DNA of 64,000 bases from Ruania alba. Its GTDB lineage: Bacteria; Actinomycetota; Actinomycetes; Actinomycetales; Beutenbergiaceae. The notes beneath the pieces were generated by a model. It saw only the letters and a list, made by a program, of their open reading frames with translations, was not told where the DNA came from and ran no database searches. This document shows, in pieces, positions 17,546 through 26,637 of this stretch. The stretch lies in contig NZ_FNTX01000001.1 of NCBI RefSeq assembly GCF_900105765.1, positions 124,001 through 188,000 of the forward strand. Direction: 5' to 3'. The position numbers and the translations under genes are program-made. Numbering within the stretch: position 1 is the stretch's first letter; every line of letters begins with the position of its first letter.

Positions 17546-19702
17546 ATGACCAGCACGAGCGACACCGCCGACATCCCCGGCGCCACGATCGAGACGATCG
17601 CGGGCCACGAGATCCCCGTCGTCACCGCCAACACCGTGGTGGTGGGCACCGGCTCGGCCGGGTTCTGCGCGGCGGACCGGCTCTGGGAGTTCGGTCAGGA
17701 CGACGTGGTGATGGTGACCGACAAGGTCGGCGCCGGGGCGAGCCGCAACGCCGGCTCGGACAAGCAGACCTACTACAAGCTCAGCCTCTCCGGCCCCGAG
17801 GGTGACTCGGTGCACGAGATGGCACAGACGCTCTTCTCCGGCGGGGCCATGGACGGCGACAACGCCCTCGCCGAAGGGGCCCTCTCCGCCCGTGGCTTCC
17901 TGCGGTTGTGCGACCTCGGTGTGCCCTTCCCGCAGAGCCGTTACGGAGAGTTCGTCGGGTACAAGACCGACCACGACCCGCGCCGCCGGGGCACGAGTGT
18001 GGGCCCGTACACCTCCCGCTCGATGGTGGAGCAGCTGGAGAAGAAGGTCGCCCGCAACGGCACCCCCGTCTACGACGACTGCCGGGTAGTCGACCTGATC
18101 GTCCGGGACGGGAAGATCGCGGGCCTGCTGCTGCTGCGCACCGACGTCCCGCACGACGGCGAACGCTCCCCGTACCTGCTGATCCGCTGCACGAACGTCG
18201 TCTACGCCACCGGCGGTCCGGCCGGCATCTACGCCACCCGCGTGTTCCCGCACGGGCAGTGGGGCGCCTCGGGTGCGGCCTACCGCGCGGGCGTGCATGG
18301 CAAGAACCTCACCGAGTGGCAGTTCGGACTCGCCTCGATCAAGCCGCGCTGGAACGTCTCCGGCACCTACATGCAGGTGGTGCCCCGGTTCATTTCCACC
18401 GACGCCGACGGCGGCGACGAGCGCGAGTTCCTGCCTGAGTCGATCCCGGACTACGGCCGCCTGATCACCCTGGTGTTCCTCAAGGGCTACCAGTGGCCGT
18501 TCGACATCCGCAAAGCCCGCGACGGGTCCAGCCTGATCGACCTGCTCGTCTACCGGGAGACGGTGCTGCGCGGGCGACGGGTGTTCCTCGACTTCCGCTC
18601 CAACCCGGTCCAGGAGGACTTCGACCCGGACGCCCTCGCCCCGGAGGCGCGCGAGTACCTGGAGAAGGCGGGTGTGCTGTTCGGCACCCCGATCGAGCGG
18701 CTGCGCGCGATGAACGAGCCCGCGTACCAGTTCTACCTGGAGCGAAACCCGCAGGTGGACCTGGAGCAAGAGATGCTCGAGGTGGACGTGTGCGCTCAGC
18801 ACAACAACGGCGGGCTGCTCGTGGACGCCTGGTGGCAGTCCAATGTGGCCGGCTTCTTCCCGGTGGGGGAGGCGGGCGGGGCACACGGGGTCTACCGCCC
18901 CGGTGGCGCCGCCCTGAACAGCGGCCAGGTGGGTGCCACCCGCGCAGCGCAGTTCATCGCGGCCCGCCGCACCGACGCCCCGGTCGAGCAGGATGTGTTC
19001 GCCGATGCCGCGGCGCCGGTGGTCGCGGGTGCGGTCGCGCTCGCCGAGACCGCCGCCGCCCGCCGTGCCAGTGGCGCACCGGACAACACCGGTGACCTGC
19101 TGACTCAGGTCCAGGAACTGATGAGCGCCAAGGCCGGGCCGGTGCGCTCGCCGGAGTCGATCCAGGAAGCCCTCGTGCAGGTGCACGAGTGGTTGAGCAA
19201 CTACGACGAGCTCATCAGCGCCGACCAGACCTCGCGCCGATCGATGAACCGCACCTTCCTGGTGCGCGACATCCTCACCACCGCCTATATCTACCTGAGC
19301 GCGATGGCCGATTACGTCGCCCACGGAGGCAAGTCGCGCGGGTCCGTTCTCTACACCGACCCGCAGGGCCAGCTCCCGCTGGTCGGGTACGGGCAGAACG
19401 CCGACGTCGAGCTGGACCTGCCCGAGCTGTTCCGGTTCTCCCTGGACGGCGGAGCGCTCGCCGGTGAGGTGCAAGAGGCCGCCTGGGCGTCCCCGTCCGA
19501 TGCGTCCGGCGGGAACGGCGCATGCGCGCCGGATCAGGTCCCGACGGCGGAGCCTGAGTTCACGCAGGTCCTCACCCGGGAGGTGAATGACCCGGCAGGA
19601 CGCCCCGTCTTCCGGTGGCGGCCCGTGCGGCCCGTCCCCGAAGACGACGACTTCTTCGAGAATGTGTGGAAGGCCTACCGCGAGGACGGCAACATCCACT
19701 GA
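17546..19702 (+). CDS. Large FAD-dependent oxidoreductase (fumarate reductase/SdhA flavoprotein-like)
   Basis: 718-residue cytoplasmic flavoprotein. FAD-binding N-terminus reads NTVVVGTGSAGFCAADRL with a GASRNAGSDKQTYY isoalloxazine-region segment. Later come VVYATGGPAGIYATR, CAQHNNGGLLVDAWWQSN, GFFPVGEAGGAHGVYRPGGA and ALNSGQVGATRAAQF, all typical of the PF00890 family. It lacks a heme or iron-sulfur partner nearby, so it is not a respiratory SdhA; its substrate is unknown. ATG 17546 fits the mature alignment start (MTSTSDT); ATG 17534 is in frame but abuts its purine stretch. About 100 bases behind the SDR gene, probably partly co-transcribed. Confidence 0.82.
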   Translation: MTSTSDTADIPGATIETIAGHEIPVVTANTVVVGTGSAGFCAADRLWEFGQDDVVMVTDKVGAGASRNAGSDKQTYYKLSLSGPEGDSVHEMAQTLFSGGAMDGDNALAEGALSARGFLRLCDLGVPFPQSRYGEFVGYKTDHDPRRRGTSVGPYTSRSMVEQLEKKVARNGTPVYDDCRVVDLIVRDGKIAGLLLLRTDVPHDGERSPYLLIRCTNVVYATGGPAGIYATRVFPHGQWGASGAAYRAGVHGKNLTEWQFGLASIKPRWNVSGTYMQVVPRFISTDADGGDEREFLPESIPDYGRLITLVFLKGYQWPFDIRKARDGSSLIDLLVYRETVLRGRRVFLDFRSNPVQEDFDPDALAPEAREYLEKAGVLFGTPIERLRAMNEPAYQFYLERNPQVDLEQEMLEVDVCAQHNNGGLLVDAWWQSNVAGFFPVGEAGGAHGVYRPGGAALNSGQVGATRAAQFIAARRTDAPVEQDVFADAAAPVVAGAVALAETAAARRASGAPDNTGDLLTQVQELMSAKAGPVRSPESIQEALVQVHEWLSNYDELISADQTSRRSMNRTFLVRDILTTAYIYLSAMADYVAHGGKSRGSVLYTDPQGQLPLVGYGQNADVELDLPELFRFSLDGGALAGEVQEAAWASPSDASGGNGACAPDQVPTAEPEFTQVLTREVNDPAGRPVFRWRPVRPVPEDDDFFENVWKAYREDGNIH

Positions 19703-19739
19703 TCGCCGCCCCCGCACCGACCCGCGGCATACTCAAGGT

Positions 19740-19895
19740 ATGACCGCTACGACGATCAAGGTCGACTCGGAGCTACGCGACCGGCTGAACGCCCAAGCAG
19801 CCGCCCAGGGCCTCACCCTCGGGCAACATCTGGCCGCCCTGGCAGTGGGATGTGATCAGCGGCGACGGCCCTCAGCGTCGACCGCAGGGAACTGA
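19740..19895 (+). CDS. Short ribbon-helix-helix antitoxin-like protein (orphan)
   Basis: 51 residues beginning TATTIKVDSELRDRLNAQAA, the strand and first helix of a ribbon-helix-helix DNA-binding fold, then LTLGQHLAALAV and a basic tail. CATACT at 19729-19734 ends six bases before the ATG, suggesting leaderless expression. Such proteins normally precede a PIN or MazF-type toxin, but the next gene is a convergent ABC transporter, so no toxin is present and the C-terminus seems short. Possibly a remnant. Confidence 0.55.
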   Translation: MTATTIKVDSELRDRLNAQAAAQGLTLGQHLAALAVGCDQRRRPSASTAGN

Positions 19896-19920
19896 CGAAC
19901 TGCGCGCCCGAAAGTAGCCC

Positions 19921-22080
19921 TCAGGAGGCGCTGCGGTCCTCGTTTCGCGTGCGGGCGATCCCCGGCAAGGTGAGCTGGTCGGACAGGTGGCACGCGGCGC
20001 TGCGGGACTCACCCGCTGGGCGCAGCTCGGGATGAACCGTGGCGCACGGGGTCTCCGTCATGTACGCGCACCTGGTGTGGAACGAGCATCCGGCCGGTGG
20101 GTTCATCGGGTCCGGTAGCTCGTCCGATCCCGCTTCGGCGCGCTCGGGACGAGCGCTCGGGTCCGGGATCGGGACCGCGTGCAGGAGTGCCTGGGTGTAG
20201 GGGTGCTGCGGGGACCGGTACAGCGCGTCCGTGGGCCCCTCTTCGATGATCCGCCCGAGGTACATCACCGCGACCCGGTCACTGACGTGCTCGACCACGG
20301 ACAGGTCGTGCGAGATGAACAGGTAGGTGAGCCCGAACTCCTCCTGCAGGTCGCTGAGCAGGTTCAGGATCTGCGCCCGTACGGAGACGTCCAGTGCCGA
20401 GACGGGCTCGTCGGCCACTACCAGGCGTGGTCGGGTGATCAGGGCGCGGGCGATGTTCAGGCGCTGGCGTTCCCCACCGGAGAACGCGTGCGGGTATCGC
20501 GGCATGTACTCCGGGCGGATACCCACACGCCGCAGCATCTGGGCTACTCGGTCGCTCAGCGTGCTCCCGCTGGCCAGGCCGTTGGCCTTGAGCGGTTCTC
20601 CGACGATCTGCTCCACGGTCATGCGCGGGTTCAGTGACGAGAACGGGTCCTGGAAGATCACCCGCACCTGGGTGCGGTAGCGGCGCAGCGCGGCGCCTTG
20701 CAGCTGCGCGAGATCGACCTGGGTGCCGTCCTCCTTGCGGAAGAGGATCTCCCCGGAGGAGGCGTCGACGAGTCTGGCGATGCTGCGCCCGAGGGTGGTC
20801 TTGCCGCACCCGGACTCGCCCACCAGACCCAAGGTCTCCCCGGGACGGATGGTCAGGTCCACCCCATCGACGGCGTGCACGGTCCCCTTCCGCCGTCGGA
20901 ACATGCCACCCGAGACGGCGTAGTGCTTGGTGAGATCCTTCACCTCGAGCAAGGGGGCGTCGTCGGTCGGGCCGGTGCGCTCCACGGCAGCGATGGGTTC
21001 GCGTACCGTCGGTGCGGGCAGGGGTACCGCGCGCTCGTCGGAGGAGCTGTACAGGTGGCAGTACGCCTGGTGGCCGTCGGCGAACGCGGTCTCCGGCGGT
21101 GCATCGACGTCGCACACGCCCGGCATCGCGAAATCGCACCGGGTGCGGAACGGGCAGCCGCTCGGCCGGTTCTGCGGGTGCGGCACCATGCCGCGGATGG
21201 CGGTCAACGGCCGGCGTGCCGCCGTCTCGTCCATCGTGGGCAGAGACTCGAGCAACGCCCGCGTGTAGGGATGCTTCGGCTCGGTGAAGATCTGCTCGAC
21301 GGTGCCGTGCTCGACGGCACGGCCCAGGTACATCACCGTGACGTCGTCGGCGATCTCGGCCACCACGCCCAGGTCGTGGGTGATGAACATCATCGCCATC
21401 CCGGTGTCGCGCTGGAGCCCCTTGAGCAGGTCCAGGATCCGGGCCTGGGTGGTCACGTCGAGGGCAGTGGTCGGTTCGTCGGCGATGAGGAGGGCCGGGT
21501 CGCAGCTCAGCGCGATCGCGATCATCACGCGCTGGCACATCCCACCGGAGAGCTGGAAGGGGTAGGCGTCGAATCGTCCCTCGGCCTGCGGGATCCCCAC
21601 CCGCTCCAGCAGCTCCACACCGATCCGGCGTGCCTCGGCCGGATCGACCTCCCGGTGCAGCCGGATCGCCTCGCTCAGCTGCGCCCCCACGGTGTACATC
21701 GGGGAGAGAGAGGCCATCGGTTCCTGGAAGACCATGCCGATGTCGTTGCCGCGGATCGCACGCATCTGCTCCCCGTCGGTCTCCAGCCCCGTGAGCTCGA
21801 CCGGATCCTCGCCGGGCTTCGCCCAGTGAACCGCGCCGCTGACGATGCGGCCGGGGGAGTCGACCAGCTGCAGTACGGACCGAGCCGTGATCGACTTGCC
21901 GCACCCGGACTCGCCCACCACGCACAGCGTCCGGCCGGGGCGCACGCTCAGGCTGACACCGTCGACCGCCCGGACCTCGCCGTCGGCGGTGTCGAAGTGG
22001 GTGTGCAGGTCAGCGATCTCCAGCAACGGCGTTGGGCTGGCATCGGTCCGGGGGCTGGTGTCGGCGAGAGTGTCGTTCAT
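19921..22080 (-). CDS. Dual ATPase of family-5 (peptide/oligosaccharide) ABC importer, fused DppD-DppF
   Basis: 719-residue protein with two complete ABC cassettes. First: GESGCGKS, Q-loop [10 protein letters not shown], signature LSGGMCQR, Walker [13 protein letters not shown], then an OppD C-terminal domain ([22 protein letters not shown]). Second: [38 protein letters not shown], and again a Cys-rich [10 protein letters not shown] segment. ATG 22080 has AGGAG at good spacing; an upstream in-frame codon is less likely. Last gene of the importer operon (SBP, two permeases, this). In the paralogous importer at 47528-53915 the two cassettes are separate genes. Confidence 0.93.
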   Translation of the reverse strand: MNDTLADTSPRTDASPTPLLEIADLHTHFDTADGEVRAVDGVSLSVRPGRTLCVVGESGCGKSITARSVLQLVDSPGRIVSGAVHWAKPGEDPVELTGLETDGEQMRAIRGNDIGMVFQEPMASLSPMYTVGAQLSEAIRLHREVDPAEARRIGVELLERVGIPQAEGRFDAYPFQLSGGMCQRVMIAIALSCDPALLIADEPTTALDVTTQARILDLLKGLQRDTGMAMMFITHDLGVVAEIADDVTVMYLGRAVEHGTVEQIFTEPKHPYTRALLESLPTMDETAARRPLTAIRGMVPHPQNRPSGCPFRTRCDFAMPGVCDVDAPPETAFADGHQAYCHLYSSSDERAVPLPAPTVREPIAAVERTGPTDDAPLLEVKDLTKHYAVSGGMFRRRKGTVHAVDGVDLTIRPGETLGLVGESGCGKTTLGRSIARLVDASSGEILFRKEDGTQVDLAQLQGAALRRYRTQVRVIFQDPFSSLNPRMTVEQIVGEPLKANGLASGSTLSDRVAQMLRRVGIRPEYMPRYPHAFSGGERQRLNIARALITRPRLVVADEPVSALDVSVRAQILNLLSDLQEEFGLTYLFISHDLSVVEHVSDRVAVMYLGRIIEEGPTDALYRSPQHPYTQALLHAVPIPDPSARPERAEAGSDELPDPMNPPAGCSFHTRCAYMTETPCATVHPELRPAGESRSAACHLSDQLTLPGIARTRNEDRSAS

Positions 22081-22140
22081 GGTGCTCTCCTGTCGTTCGT
22101 CTGAGACCACCGGTGAGGTGGGACGCGCGGGACGGGCGCG

Positions 22141-23325
22141 TCAGTTCTTGTAGGGGTCGGCGGCGTCGCGGAGGCCGTCACCGAAGAAGTTCATGGCGAG
22201 CACCGTGATCACCACGGCAACACCAGGCAGCAGGATCCACGGGGCAGTGGAGACAGCCCGGATGTTCTGGGCTTCCTGCAGCAGGACCCCCCAGCTCACC
22301 GTGGGCGGCTGCAGCCCGAGCCCGATGAACGAGAGCGCGGTCTCGGCCAGGATGATGGTCGGGATGGACAGCGAGAGGTTCGCGATGATGTGACTGGTGA
22401 ACGAGGGCAGCATGTGCCGGAACATCACCCGGCTCTGGCTGGCGCCGTCGGCGATCGCGGCGGAGACGTACTCCTCGTTGCGGACGGCGAAGAACTTCCC
22501 TCGCACCTCCCGGGCCATCCCCACCCAACCGACCAGGGAGATCACCACGGTCAGCGCGAGATAGCGGTGCACCGGGCTCCAGGACGAGGGCACGGCGGCG
22601 AAGAGTGCCATCCACAGCGGGATCGTGGGGATCGCGATGATGAACTCGATGAGTCGCTGGATCGCCGTGTCCACCTTGCCGCCGAGATAGCCGGAGATCC
22701 CTCCGAGCAGGATGCCGAGGAACAGCGAGAGCAGGACCCCGATGAGTCCCACGGACATCGAGATCGTGGTGCCGTGGATGATGCGGGAGAGCAGGTCTCG
22801 CCCGTTCGCGTCGGCGCCCAGGAGGTACATGGGTGTGCCCTCGTAGTCCGTGGGGCCGATCAGGTGCCTGTCCCAGGGGATGAAGCCGAGGATCTCGTAC
22901 TCGGCGCCCTGGACGAACAGTCCGATCGGCACCACCTGCTCGGTGTCCACCTCGAACGTCAGCGCGAGAGTGTCCGGGTCCTGCTCGAAGGTGTAGCCGT
23001 TCACATGCGGCCGGAACGAGCCCTCGTGGAACAGGTGGATCGACTGGGGCGGGGCGTAGGTGTACTCGTTGTTGTGCGCACTCGCCGGATAGGGCGCCAG
23101 GAACGGGGCGAGGATCGCGATGGCATAGATCGCCACGGAGATGATGCCGCAGACGAGGGCCACACGGTGCTTCTTGAAGCTCCACCACACCAGCTGGGAC
23201 TGTGAGGCGAGTGCGACCGAGTCCCGGACGCCGTCTTCGTCGCCGGACAGCTGCGCCGACTCCAACGGGTCCTTGCCTCTGGGGCTGAGTCCAGATCCGG
23301 ACTTCTGAGCGGATGTATCAGTCAT
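22141..23325 (-). CDS. ABC importer permease, DppC type with large extracytoplasmic insertion
   Basis: 394 residues. An N-terminal cytoplasmic tail of ~60 residues leads to the first helix (VALVCGIISVAIYAIAILAPF). About 120 extracytoplasmic residues follow before the next helices (YTYAPPQSIHLF, VNGYTFEQDPDTL, GFIPWDRHLIG), longer than in dipeptide permeases. The remaining five helices carry the EAA-type loop (EYVSAAIADGASQSRVMFRHMLPS). ATG 23325 has AGGAGGG upstream. The same insertion occurs in the paralogue at 50520, marking a subfamily associated with oligosaccharide uptake (inference). Confidence 0.9.
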   Translation of the reverse strand: MTDTSAQKSGSGLSPRGKDPLESAQLSGDEDGVRDSVALASQSQLVWWSFKKHRVALVCGIISVAIYAIAILAPFLAPYPASAHNNEYTYAPPQSIHLFHEGSFRPHVNGYTFEQDPDTLALTFEVDTEQVVPIGLFVQGAEYEILGFIPWDRHLIGPTDYEGTPMYLLGADANGRDLLSRIIHGTTISMSVGLIGVLLSLFLGILLGGISGYLGGKVDTAIQRLIEFIIAIPTIPLWMALFAAVPSSWSPVHRYLALTVVISLVGWVGMAREVRGKFFAVRNEEYVSAAIADGASQSRVMFRHMLPSFTSHIIANLSLSIPTIILAETALSFIGLGLQPPTVSWGVLLQEAQNIRAVSTAPWILLPGVAVVITVLAMNFFGDGLRDAADPYKN

Positions 23326-23341
23326 CGGTGGGTCCCTCCTC

Positions 23342-24334
23342 TCAGTACCGGAGCCGGACCCGGGGGTCCAACCAGGCGAGTGCAAGATCGGAGATCAGCG
23401 TGCCGAGAATCACGAGCAAGGCGCTGATCAGCAGGACGGAGCCTGCGAGGTACATGTCCTGCGCGAGCAGGGCATCGAGGAGCAGTGGCCCCGTGGTGCT
23501 GAGGTTCAGGACCTGTGAGGTGATCGCATCGGCGGCGATCAGACCAGGAAGGATCCAGCCGATGGTGGAGAAGAATGGGTTCATCGCCACCCGCACCGGG
23601 TACTTGATGGTCAGCAGGCCCTTCTTCATTCCCCTGGCCCTGGCTGCGGTGACGTAGGGCTTGCGCAGCTCGTCCAGGAGGTTCGCACGCAGGACCCGGA
23701 TGTTCGCCGCCGTCCCCGCCGTCCCCCAGATCACCACGGGGATCCAGATGTGGGAGAGGAAGTCACCGAACTTCGCCAGGCTCCACGGCACGTCCCGGTA
23801 CTCCGGCGAGAACAGACCGCCCACGCTCGTTCCGAAGTACGTGAGACTGAGCCACATCAGTACGAGCGCGATGAGGAAGTTCGGCACCGCCAGACCGAGA
23901 TAGCCGAAGAAGGTGAACGTGTAGTCCCCGGCCGAGTACTGGCGCATCGCCGAGTAGACCCCGATCGGGAACGACACGGCCCAGATGAACAGCAGCGTGA
24001 CGACCGAGAGCAGGATCGTCAGCGGAAGCCGTTCCGCGAGCAAGGCGCTCACGGAACGCCCGTAGACGAAGGAGTCGCCGAAGTCACCGCGTGCCACGAT
24101 GTTGGAGATCCACGTCCAGTACTGCACGTAGATCGGCTGATCGAGGCCGTATCGTGCCGTCAACCGGTCGAGCTCCTGCGCGCTCAGGGACCCGTCCCCC
24201 TCGGCGGCGAGCTGAGCCACTCTGGTAGTCAGGTAGTCACCTGGTGGCAGCTGGATCACGATGAAGGTGACCAGGGAGATCGCCGCCAGCGTCGGGATCA
24301 GGATCAGCAGGCGGCGGGCGATGTAGCGGAGCAC
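23342..24334 (-). CDS. ABC importer permease, DppB type
   Basis: 330 residues, six predicted helices. N-terminus MLRYIARRLLILIPTLAAIS and VIQLPPGDYLTTRV are the family's start, with RYGLDQPIYVQYWTW in the first loop and the EAA loop (PYVTAARARGMKKGLLTIKYP) on the cytoplasmic side. Forms the membrane pore with the DppC-type protein. Sixteen bases separate it from the next permease and 54 from the binding protein upstream, so one operon. Confidence 0.93.
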   Translation of the reverse strand: MLRYIARRLLILIPTLAAISLVTFIVIQLPPGDYLTTRVAQLAAEGDGSLSAQELDRLTARYGLDQPIYVQYWTWISNIVARGDFGDSFVYGRSVSALLAERLPLTILLSVVTLLFIWAVSFPIGVYSAMRQYSAGDYTFTFFGYLGLAVPNFLIALVLMWLSLTYFGTSVGGLFSPEYRDVPWSLAKFGDFLSHIWIPVVIWGTAGTAANIRVLRANLLDELRKPYVTAARARGMKKGLLTIKYPVRVAMNPFFSTIGWILPGLIAADAITSQVLNLSTTGPLLLDALLAQDMYLAGSVLLISALLVILGTLISDLALAWLDPRVRLRY

Positions 24335-24388
24335 CTGTGCTCACCTCCTCGTCTCGCGGGTGTCGGGGCGTACGTCATCGAGCGCCCA

Positions 24389-26392
24389 TCACTCCGAGAA
24401 GAACCATGACGGCGGATCGATGTGCCCCGGGGTCATGTGCAACCACGAGTCCGGGAAGGACTCGGCAACGTTCTGCAGGTTGTTCTTGACTACCGCGTAG
24501 CCCGGAGTGGGGAGCGCGATCCCGAGCACGTAGAACTGCTCCTTCGCGATCTGCAGGATCTCGCGGAACAGTTCCTGCTGCGCCTCCGGGTCCGGCTCCA
24601 GGGGAATCTGCCGGGCCAGCTCCATCTGGCGCTTGGTCTCCTCCGGGGGCTCCACGGCGTTCTCGCCGTCGCCCCGTGTGGTGTAGTACTCCGCCCATTG
24701 CATGGCGAAGTTCGACTCGCCGCCCGAGGGGAACCACCAGCGCTGCTCGAGCATCTCGATCTTGAGGCCACCGTCTCCGGCCCAGACGTTGGCGTCATGC
24801 TCGTTCGCTGCGGCGCCCTTGCGATCGTAGAAGAGGCTGCGTTCGATCGGGTTCACCTGCATGTCCACACCGACGGCGGCCCATGACTGGCTGACCAGGT
24901 CGGCCGCTGGTGCCCACTCCGGGAAGGTGTTCGTCACGTCGAGGCTGAACCGCAGGCGTTCACCGTTCGGCCGGAGCCGGAAGCCGTCGGTGTCCTTCTC
25001 AGTCAGTCCCGCCGCATCCAGGTGGCTGTTGGCCAGATCGACGTCGAACTCGGTGTACTGCTTGGCGAACTCCTCGTCGTAGAACGGCGAGTCCGGGTGC
25101 GGGGCCGCCTGCCAGGGCTCGCCCTGGCGCTGGTAGACGGTGTCGATGATGTCCTGCCGGTCGATGGCGTGGGAGAGGCCGACGCGGAAGTCCTTGTTGC
25201 GGAAGATCTCGGCGAGCTCTTCGTCCTGGTGGTTCATGTTCAACGCGATGATCATGCGGTTCATCGAGGTGGGCTGAACGTCCACGAAGCGAAAGTCACC
25301 GGTCTCGCGTGCCTCGGCCAGCACGGGCTTGTTCGCATCGCTGTTGAAGTGACGGGAGTGGAAGTCGAGCTCGCCGTTGACCGCCTTCAGGAGCATCACC
25401 TCTTCCTCCTGAATCACCTCGAACTCGAGCCGATCGATGTAGGGCAGCTGTGCGCCGCCGGAGTCGACCTTCCAGTAGTAGGGGTTGCGCTCGGCGACCG
25501 TGACGTTCCCCTCGTTCAGGGGATTGGTGATGATCCACGGGGTGAGGACCGGCCGCTCGGGGTTGTTCCACCAGTCGCGCCGGTCGACCCAGTAGTCGAC
25601 CCAGTTGCCGAAGCCGGCCTCCTCGGCGATGTCCTCGGCGTCCGGGTTCTGGCTCGGGAGGAACTGCTCCATGTAGTGCTTGGGGAAGAGGAGCAGGTTC
25701 GCTGAGACGACGTTCGCCACCCGGGAGATCTCCTCGATGAAGTCCCCCTTCGGCTGGGCGAAGGTCAGCTTCACCGCGAACTCGTCGACCTGTTCTGCTT
25801 CACAGGGTGCGTCCCCTGACATGAGGAGCCCAGGCGGGGTCGCGTACAGATCGGCGTCGTAGAAGACGTCGTTGATGGCGAACATGATGTCCTCAGACGT
25901 CACGGGCTCGCCGTCGGACCACTTCATCCCTTCGCGCATCTGCAGGGTGAACTCGGTCGCCGTGTCGTTCACGGTGACCTCCCGCAGTGCTCCGGGCAGG
26001 CCGAACTCATCGAGGTTCGGGTCGTAGCGCAGCAGCGGCTCGTGCCCGATCACCCGCTCCAGCCAGGGGGAGTCGCCCTGGTCGGCGACGGCACCGTGGT
26101 AGACGCCGCCGTAGACGCCGAGCGCCGCTGACTCGATGACGAGGCGATCTGCCTCGGCCGGGAGTCGTTCCTCCAGCGGGGGGAGGTCGCCGGCGTCGAC
26201 GAGCTCGGTGAGCTCGGGTGCCTCGAGGGGGCGGTTCGGATCCGGGGCGGCCTGGTCGTCGGTCGTGCCGCCACCGTCGTCGGCCTCGCAGGCGGTGAGC
26301 GACAGGGTCGCCAGGGCAGCCATGCCTCCGCCTGCCTGCAAGAGGTGGCGGCGAGAGATTCGCGGCGCGCGTCCGGGGCTGGTGTGTTGCAT
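24389..26392 (-). CDS. ABC importer substrate-binding lipoprotein, family 5 (Tat-type signal)
   Basis: 667-residue solute-binding protein. The N-terminus has both a twin-arginine motif (ISRRHLLQAGG) and lipobox LTAC with Cys35, so it is probably a Tat-exported lipoprotein. Further on are SBP_bac_5 signatures: GVYGGVYHG, FTLQMREGMKWSDGEPVTSEDI, FRVGLSHAIDRQDI. Larger than dipeptide-binding proteins (~540 aa), as for oligosaccharide binders. ATG 26392 has AGGAGG six bases upstream. First gene of the importer operon; a hairpin and a 16-bp shared element lie in its 245-base leader. Confidence 0.92.
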   Translation of the reverse strand: MQHTSPGRAPRISRRHLLQAGGGMAALATLSLTACEADDGGGTTDDQAAPDPNRPLEAPELTELVDAGDLPPLEERLPAEADRLVIESAALGVYGGVYHGAVADQGDSPWLERVIGHEPLLRYDPNLDEFGLPGALREVTVNDTATEFTLQMREGMKWSDGEPVTSEDIMFAINDVFYDADLYATPPGLLMSGDAPCEAEQVDEFAVKLTFAQPKGDFIEEISRVANVVSANLLLFPKHYMEQFLPSQNPDAEDIAEEAGFGNWVDYWVDRRDWWNNPERPVLTPWIITNPLNEGNVTVAERNPYYWKVDSGGAQLPYIDRLEFEVIQEEEVMLLKAVNGELDFHSRHFNSDANKPVLAEARETGDFRFVDVQPTSMNRMIIALNMNHQDEELAEIFRNKDFRVGLSHAIDRQDIIDTVYQRQGEPWQAAPHPDSPFYDEEFAKQYTEFDVDLANSHLDAAGLTEKDTDGFRLRPNGERLRFSLDVTNTFPEWAPAADLVSQSWAAVGVDMQVNPIERSLFYDRKGAAANEHDANVWAGDGGLKIEMLEQRWWFPSGGESNFAMQWAEYYTTRGDGENAVEPPEETKRQMELARQIPLEPDPEAQQELFREILQIAKEQFYVLGIALPTPGYAVVKNNLQNVAESFPDSWLHMTPGHIDPPSWFFSE

Positions 26393-26488
26393 CGTGGTCC
26401 TCCTCGACCGAACTGACGGTGTGACAGCTGCTGCAGCGGGAGGGAGGTATGGCACGTCTGTGACGGCACGCCTGCACCGCGCTTCTTG

Positions 26489-26525
26489 GAGATCTGAGCC
26501 CGTCATCGGCGATGGCTCAGATCTC
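26489..26525 (-). terminator. Strong hairpin between regulator gene and importer operon
   Basis: Perfect 12-bp arms GAGATCTGAGCC (26489-26500) and GGCTCAGATCTC (26514-26525), 13-base loop. It lies downstream of the regulator stop and upstream of the binding-protein start on the same strand, so it is either the regulator's terminator or a leader structure of the importer mRNA. No clear T-tract. Confidence 0.6.
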
Positions 26526-26585
26526 GCTATCCGCGGGTCCCTCTCGCGGTCGTCAGGCTAGCCAGCGAGCCACGCTCGATCGAGA

Positions 26586-26601
26586 AAATGGACAAAAGCG
26601 A
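26586..26601 (-). promoter_or_regulatory. 16-bp element, copy upstream of importer operon
   Basis: AAATGGACAAAAGCGA on the plus strand (TCGCTTTTGTCCATTT in importer sense), about 195 bases before the binding-protein start. An identical copy, in the same orientation relative to its gene, precedes the dehydrogenase at 27760. Both are followed by GATCGA within a few bases. Likely operator of the DeoR-type regulator encoded between them. Confidence 0.75.
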
Positions 26602-26637
26602 TCAGCGGGTCCGTTTGGGGCCTGTTTGGGGCGTTTG

